Positions 60,516 through 64,000 of a DNA stretch of 64,000 nucleotides are shown here, one piece after another. Both the position numbers and the translations under genes were made by a program. Below the pieces are notes generated by a model, which did not search any database, had not been told where the DNA came from, and saw nothing but the letters and a program-made list of their open reading frames with translations. Each line of letters opens with the position of its first letter. Position 1 is the first letter of the stretch. Origin of the DNA: Pseudomonas sp. HAR-UPW-AIA-41 (GTDB lineage Bacteria > Pseudomonadota > Gammaproteobacteria > Pseudomonadales > Pseudomonadaceae); contig NZ_NSLB01000004.1 in the NCBI RefSeq assembly GCF_002304225.1, positions 62,001 through 126,000 on the forward strand, written 5' to 3'.

Positions 60516-60899
60516 TTACTGCCCCTCTGCGGGAGGAACATCGGAAGCAGCGCCAGCCTCAGGCTTTTGCTCTTCCAGAACCGGCACATCAGATGCTGCC
60601 GGAACTTCTTGCTTCTGCTCAAGCACTGCCGGATCCGGCAGACCTGCACCACTCAGCTCGTCAGCTTTCTCTTTAGCAAAGAACGCTAAGCCCAAGCTGG
60701 TAATGAAAAATACGGCAGCGAGTATAGCAGTAAACCGACTCAGAAAGGTAGCAGAACCTTGGCTTCCGAATACAGTTGCCGAAGCACCCGCACCAAAGGA
60801 CGCACCAGCATCCGCACCTTTACCCTGCTGCAACAGCACCAGAACCACAAGGCCCAGCGCCATCAGCAGATGAATCACGACTACGACAGTCTCAAGCAT
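60516..60899 (-). CDS. secG: Protein-export membrane protein SecG
   Basis: 127 residues: two membrane helices ([19 protein letters not shown] and [18 protein letters not shown]) with the conserved [13 protein letters not shown] loop, plus a Glu/Pro/Ala-rich tail. Part of the SecYEG channel. The ATG at 60899 lies 2 bp after the tpiA stop; the open frame upstream is a shadow. Confidence 0.96.
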   Translation of the reverse strand: MLETVVVVIHLLMALGLVVLVLLQQGKGADAGASFGAGASATVFGSQGSATFLSRFTAILAAVFFITSLGLAFFAKEKADELSGAGLPDPAVLEQKQEVPAASDVPVLEEQKPEAGAASDVPPAEGQ

Positions 60900-60901
60900 T
60901 C

Positions 60902-61657
60902 TCAGTTTCCTGCGGCGCGACAAATCGCACCAAACTCATCTGCATTAAGTGAGGCGCCACCAATAAGCCCCCCATCAATATCCGGCATGCCGAACAACTC
61001 GACAGCATTAGCGGCCTTCACACTGCCACCATAAAGAACGCGCAAACCACGCGCCACTTCAGCATTCTCTGCAGCAACCTGAGCACGTATTGCCGCATGC
61101 ACTTCCTGGGCCTGCTGAGGCGTTGCCGTCAGCCCTGTACCAATCGCCCATACCGGCTCATACGCCACAACAGCTCGGGCAAAGGCACCAACACCCAACT
61201 CTTCAATCACCGCACCCAACTGGCGCGCAACAACCGACAAGGTATCACCCGCCTCACGCTCCTGCAGGGTCTCCCCAACACAGAGAACGGGCTGCAAACC
61301 ACATGATTGCGCCGCTTCGAACTTCCGCGCAACCTGCTGATCGGTCTCACCCAGCACCATGCGGCGCTCGGAATGCCCAACCAGAACAAAGGCACATTCA
61401 GCGTCATGCAACTGACTTGCGGCAACCTCACCAGTCAACGCCCCCTGCATCGGCTCAACCGAGCAGTTCTGAGCACCGACCGCAATCGACTTGCCACGCA
61501 GCTCATGAACAACCTGCTGCAGGTACAGACAGGGCGGAAGAACCGCTACGTCCACACCTGCTGGCAACGCCAACTGACGGAGCCCTTTGATCAGCTCTGC
61601 GACGCTGGCGCGGGTACCGTGCATTTTCCAGTTACCAGCTACCAAGGGGCGACGCAT
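60902..61657 (-). CDS. tpiA: Triose-phosphate isomerase
   Basis: 251 residues, TIM barrel. Active-site residues are intact: Lys in AGNWKMHGT, His in VGHSERR, Glu in [12 protein letters not shown], and the phosphate loop [10 protein letters not shown]. Interconverts dihydroxyacetone phosphate and glyceraldehyde-3-phosphate. Between glmM and secG. Confidence 0.98.
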   Translation of the reverse strand: MRRPLVAGNWKMHGTRASVAELIKGLRQLALPAGVDVAVLPPCLYLQQVVHELRGKSIAVGAQNCSVEPMQGALTGEVAASQLHDAECAFVLVGHSERRMVLGETDQQVARKFEAAQSCGLQPVLCVGETLQEREAGDTLSVVARQLGAVIEELGVGAFARAVVAYEPVWAIGTGLTATPQQAQEVHAAIRAQVAAENAEVARGLRVLYGGSVKAANAVELFGMPDIDGGLIGGASLNADEFGAICRAAGN

Positions 61658-61722
61658 GCTCTACCTCGTCGATCAAAGTGGGCGCAGATGTTACCCAAGC
61701 GAAAATGAAGAGGCAAGAAAAA

Positions 61723-63063
61723 TCAGGCACATACCTCAGCCACCAGAGCAGCCAGCGACTCCGCATGCGCGCGAACCACCTGCTCATCCTCACCTTCGAC
61801 CATGACCCGCACCAGCGGCTCGGTTCCCGACTTGCGCAACAACACGCGCCCCTTCCCAGCCATGGCAGCAGTAACTTCCGCACACGCTGCCTGAACCCGG
61901 TCATCAGCAACAGGATCATTGGCACCAGCCTGGTAGCGGACATTGATCAGCACCTGCGGACACTTGCGCATCGCCTGACGCGCCTCCGCCAGACTCTGAC
62001 CGGAGCGCCGCAAGGCCATCACAACCTGCAGTGCCGCAATGATCGCGTCCCCCGTGGTTGTATGCTGGAAGCACACCAGGTGACCCGAGCCCTCTCCACC
62101 CAGAACCCAACCACGCTCAAGCAGTTCAGCAATCACATACCGATCGCCGACCTTCGCACGCACAAAGGGAATACCCAACTCCTGCAGAGCCAACTCCATC
62201 CCAAGATTACTCATGAGCGTACCGACAACCCCGCCCTCGAGACGCCCACGCTCATGCAGATCCCGAGCAATGAGGAATAGCAGCTCATCACCATCCACCA
62301 CAACGCCCGCATGATCGACCATCAATACCCGGTCGCCATCGCCATCAAAGGCGATCCCAATATCTGCACCCTGCGATACAACCGCTGCCTGCAAAGCCTC
62401 GACATGAGTCGAGCCACAGTGATCATTGATGTTCAAGCCATTGGGCTGAGCAGCAATTACCGAAACATCAGCTCCCAACTCGCGGAATACACTCGGCGCC
62501 ACCTTGTAAGTTGCGCCATGAGCACAATCGAGCACTACCTTCAGCCCAGCAAGGTTGGTACTGGTCGGCACACTGCTCTTGCAGAACTCGATATAACGCC
62601 CTGCAGCATCATTGATGCGAGACGCCTTGCCAATCTGCGCCGACTCAACCACCGTCATTGGCTGATCCAGCAACTCCTCGATCATCAATTCCACTTCATC
62701 TGGCAACTTGGTGCCCTGACTGGAAAAGAACTTGATGCCATTATCGTCATGCGGATTGTGCGAGGCACTGATGACAATGCCCGCCTCCGCCTGAAAAGTG
62801 CGGGTCAGGTAGGCCACTGCCGGAGTTGGCATAGGCCCCAGAAGCTGCACATCGGCGCCGGCAGCAGCCAACCCAGCCTCAAGAGCAGACTCGAACATAT
62901 AGCCAGAAATGCGCGTGTCCTTGCCAATCAGGATGCGGCACTTGCCGTGCTTGCGGAAAGCCATGCCCGCCGCCCAGCCGAGCTTGAGCATGAACTCGGG
63001 AGTGATTGGATACTGCCCGACATGACCACGAATACCGTCGGTTCCGAAATACTTTCTGCCCAT
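61723..63063 (-). CDS. glmM: Phosphoglucosamine mutase
   Basis: 446 residues. Converts glucosamine-6-phosphate to glucosamine-1-phosphate for peptidoglycan and [13 protein letters not shown] at the start, phosphoserine loop [15 protein letters not shown], metal loop FDGDGDRV and [12 protein letters not shown]. The ATG at 63063 begins the canonical N-terminus and has AAGGA upstream. It follows folP by 16 bp. Confidence 0.97.
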   Translation of the reverse strand: MGRKYFGTDGIRGHVGQYPITPEFMLKLGWAAGMAFRKHGKCRILIGKDTRISGYMFESALEAGLAAAGADVQLLGPMPTPAVAYLTRTFQAEAGIVISASHNPHDDNGIKFFSSQGTKLPDEVELMIEELLDQPMTVVESAQIGKASRINDAAGRYIEFCKSSVPTSTNLAGLKVVLDCAHGATYKVAPSVFRELGADVSVIAAQPNGLNINDHCGSTHVEALQAAVVSQGADIGIAFDGDGDRVLMVDHAGVVVDGDELLFLIARDLHERGRLEGGVVGTLMSNLGMELALQELGIPFVRAKVGDRYVIAELLERGWVLGGEGSGHLVCFQHTTTGDAIIAALQVVMALRRSGQSLAEARQAMRKCPQVLINVRYQAGANDPVADDRVQAACAEVTAAMAGKGRVLLRKSGTEPLVRVMVEGEDEQVVRAHAESLAALVAEVCA

Positions 63064-63079
63064 TAGTACTACATCCTTT

Positions 63080-63931
63080 TTATTCAGCGCATCGCACCGC
63101 ATCGATCATGCGCACGACATCGACAGTATCAGCCACATCATGGACGCGAATGATATGAGCACCTTTGGCAACCGCCAAGGCCGCCAAAGCCAAACTACCG
63201 GGCAGACGGTCTTCCACATCGCGCCCCAGCACCTTGCCGATCATGCTTTTACGCGACACACCAACCAGCAAAGGACTACCCAGCTCATGCAGCCGCTCCA
63301 TCTGACGAAACAGACTGAGGTTGTGCGCCAGCGTTTTGGCAAATCCAAACCCCGGATCCACCAGCAGCTTATCCCTAGCAATACCGGCCTGCACGCAGGC
63401 CAACTGGCGCTCACGCAGAAAACCCATCACATCAAGCAGCACGTCGTCATAGAGCGGATTGTCCTGCATGGTCTGCGGCTCACCATGCATATGCATGAGA
63501 CAAACTGCCATACCACTCTCTGCTGCAGCCTGGAGAGCCCCTTCCCGCTGCAATGAACGCACATCATTGATCAAGCCAGCCCCCAGCCGACCGCACTCAC
63601 GCATCAGCGCAGGTGTCGACGTATCCACCGACACCACAACATCCAACTCCGCCACGATACGCTCGACCACAGGCGCAACGCGCTCCATCTCCTCAACTGG
63701 AGAAACGGGGTGAGCACCCGGACGAGTCGACTCGCCGCCGACATCGATCAAGGAAGCCCCAGCCCTGACCATCGCTTGCGCATGGAAAAGCGCCGCATCC
63801 AGAGCACTGTAACGGCCGCCATCAGAAAAAGAGTCGGGGGTGACATTGAGAATACCCATCACGTGCGGATGGGCCAAATCAAGAACCCGGCTACCACACG
63901 GCAGCCGGGTCAGAGAAGGCTGACTGGTCAT
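63080..63931 (-). CDS. folP: Dihydropteroate synthase
   Basis: 283 residues, TIM barrel. Condenses para-aminobenzoate with the pterin pyrophosphate made by FolK; target of sulfonamides. Motifs [27 protein letters not shown] and [13 protein letters not shown]. It starts 8 bp after the ftsH stop, the conserved ftsH-folP-glmM order. Confidence 0.97.
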   Translation of the reverse strand: MTSQPSLTRLPCGSRVLDLAHPHVMGILNVTPDSFSDGGRYSALDAALFHAQAMVRAGASLIDVGGESTRPGAHPVSPVEEMERVAPVVERIVAELDVVVSVDTSTPALMRECGRLGAGLINDVRSLQREGALQAAAESGMAVCLMHMHGEPQTMQDNPLYDDVLLDVMGFLRERQLACVQAGIARDKLLVDPGFGFAKTLAHNLSLFRQMERLHELGSPLLVGVSRKSMIGKVLGRDVEDRLPGSLALAALAVAKGAHIIRVHDVADTVDVVRMIDAVRCAE

Positions 63932-63939
63932 CGAAAGCC

Positions 63940-64000
63940 TTAGTGCTCGCCGGCCGGACCACCGATTGGTGACTGCGGCGCATCTACCGGAGCATCTGGC
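63940..64000 (-). CDS. ftsH: ATP-dependent zinc metalloprotease FtsH (extreme C-terminus, cut by window edge)
   Basis: Only the last 19 codons are visible, ending PIGGPAGEH and TAA at 63940-63942. The Pro/Gly-rich tail and the position directly before folP-glmM fit FtsH; the call rests mainly on conserved gene order. Confidence 0.7.
   Translation of the reverse strand, partial: PDAPVDAPQSPIGGPAGEH

Overview
The window is chromosomal DNA of a Pseudomonas-type gammaproteobacterium: high G+C, dense coding, and long gene blocks in the order I recall for Pseudomonas aeruginosa (cysE-trmJ-suhB; yajC-secDF with tgt-queA; dksA-gluQRS-cbrAB-crcZ-pcnB-folK-panBC-pgi-acs; and ftsH-folP-glmM-tpiA-secG-tRNA-Leu-rimP-nusA-infB-rbfA-truB-rpsO-pnp). 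It is not P. aeruginosa itself, because the blocks are joined differently and some members are missing, notably panD between panC and pgi. I see no insertion sequence, prophage, integron or CRISPR array.

Layout. Positions 1-3100 (minus) hold a small accessory operon: a Tat-exported sulfatase, an outer-membrane barrel and a TetR regulator cut by the left edge, with an inverted repeat over the -35 box of its promoter. 3250-5990 (minus) is a PepSY-flavodoxin-ferredoxin-reductase membrane protein with an ApbE flavin transferase. 6050-15660 is core: cysE, trmJ, suhB, a glycine-zipper protein, the Sec accessory proteins YajC/SecD/SecF, queuosine genes tgt and queA, and a periplasmic binding protein. 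tRNA-Leu(CAA), a cold-shock protein and an RDD protein follow. 16980-24750 is a complete haem-uptake locus (tonB-phuSTUVW divergent from receptor gene phuR, with a candidate Fur box between them). 24800-27650 carries a Rieske protein, sfsA, an aminotransferase and dksA.

27700-41550 is the carbon-control region: gluQRS, cbrX-cbrA-cbrB, the sRNA crcZ with a sigma-54 promoter and CbrB-type site, then pcnB, folK, panBC, pgi and acs. The acs leader carries a candidate Hfq/Crc motif at its ribosome binding site, so the whole CbrAB-CrcZ-Crc circuit and a likely target lie within one window. 41550-51500 holds an MpaB-like protein, a thiolase, a 23S rRNA methyltransferase, a DUF748/DUF2845/rhomboid gene cluster and a zinc-finger membrane protein. 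51570-64000 (minus) is the transcription/translation superoperon from ftsH to pnp, punctuated by structured RNA elements.

The least explained items are the ApbE/PepSY-reductase pair with a flavinylation-like motif, the sulfatase-barrel-TetR operon, the rhomboid and zinc-finger neighbours with look-alike helical tails, a multi-stem near-palindrome at 43727-43809, and a possible attenuator ahead of rimP. Nothing in the window is clearly a wholly new system.
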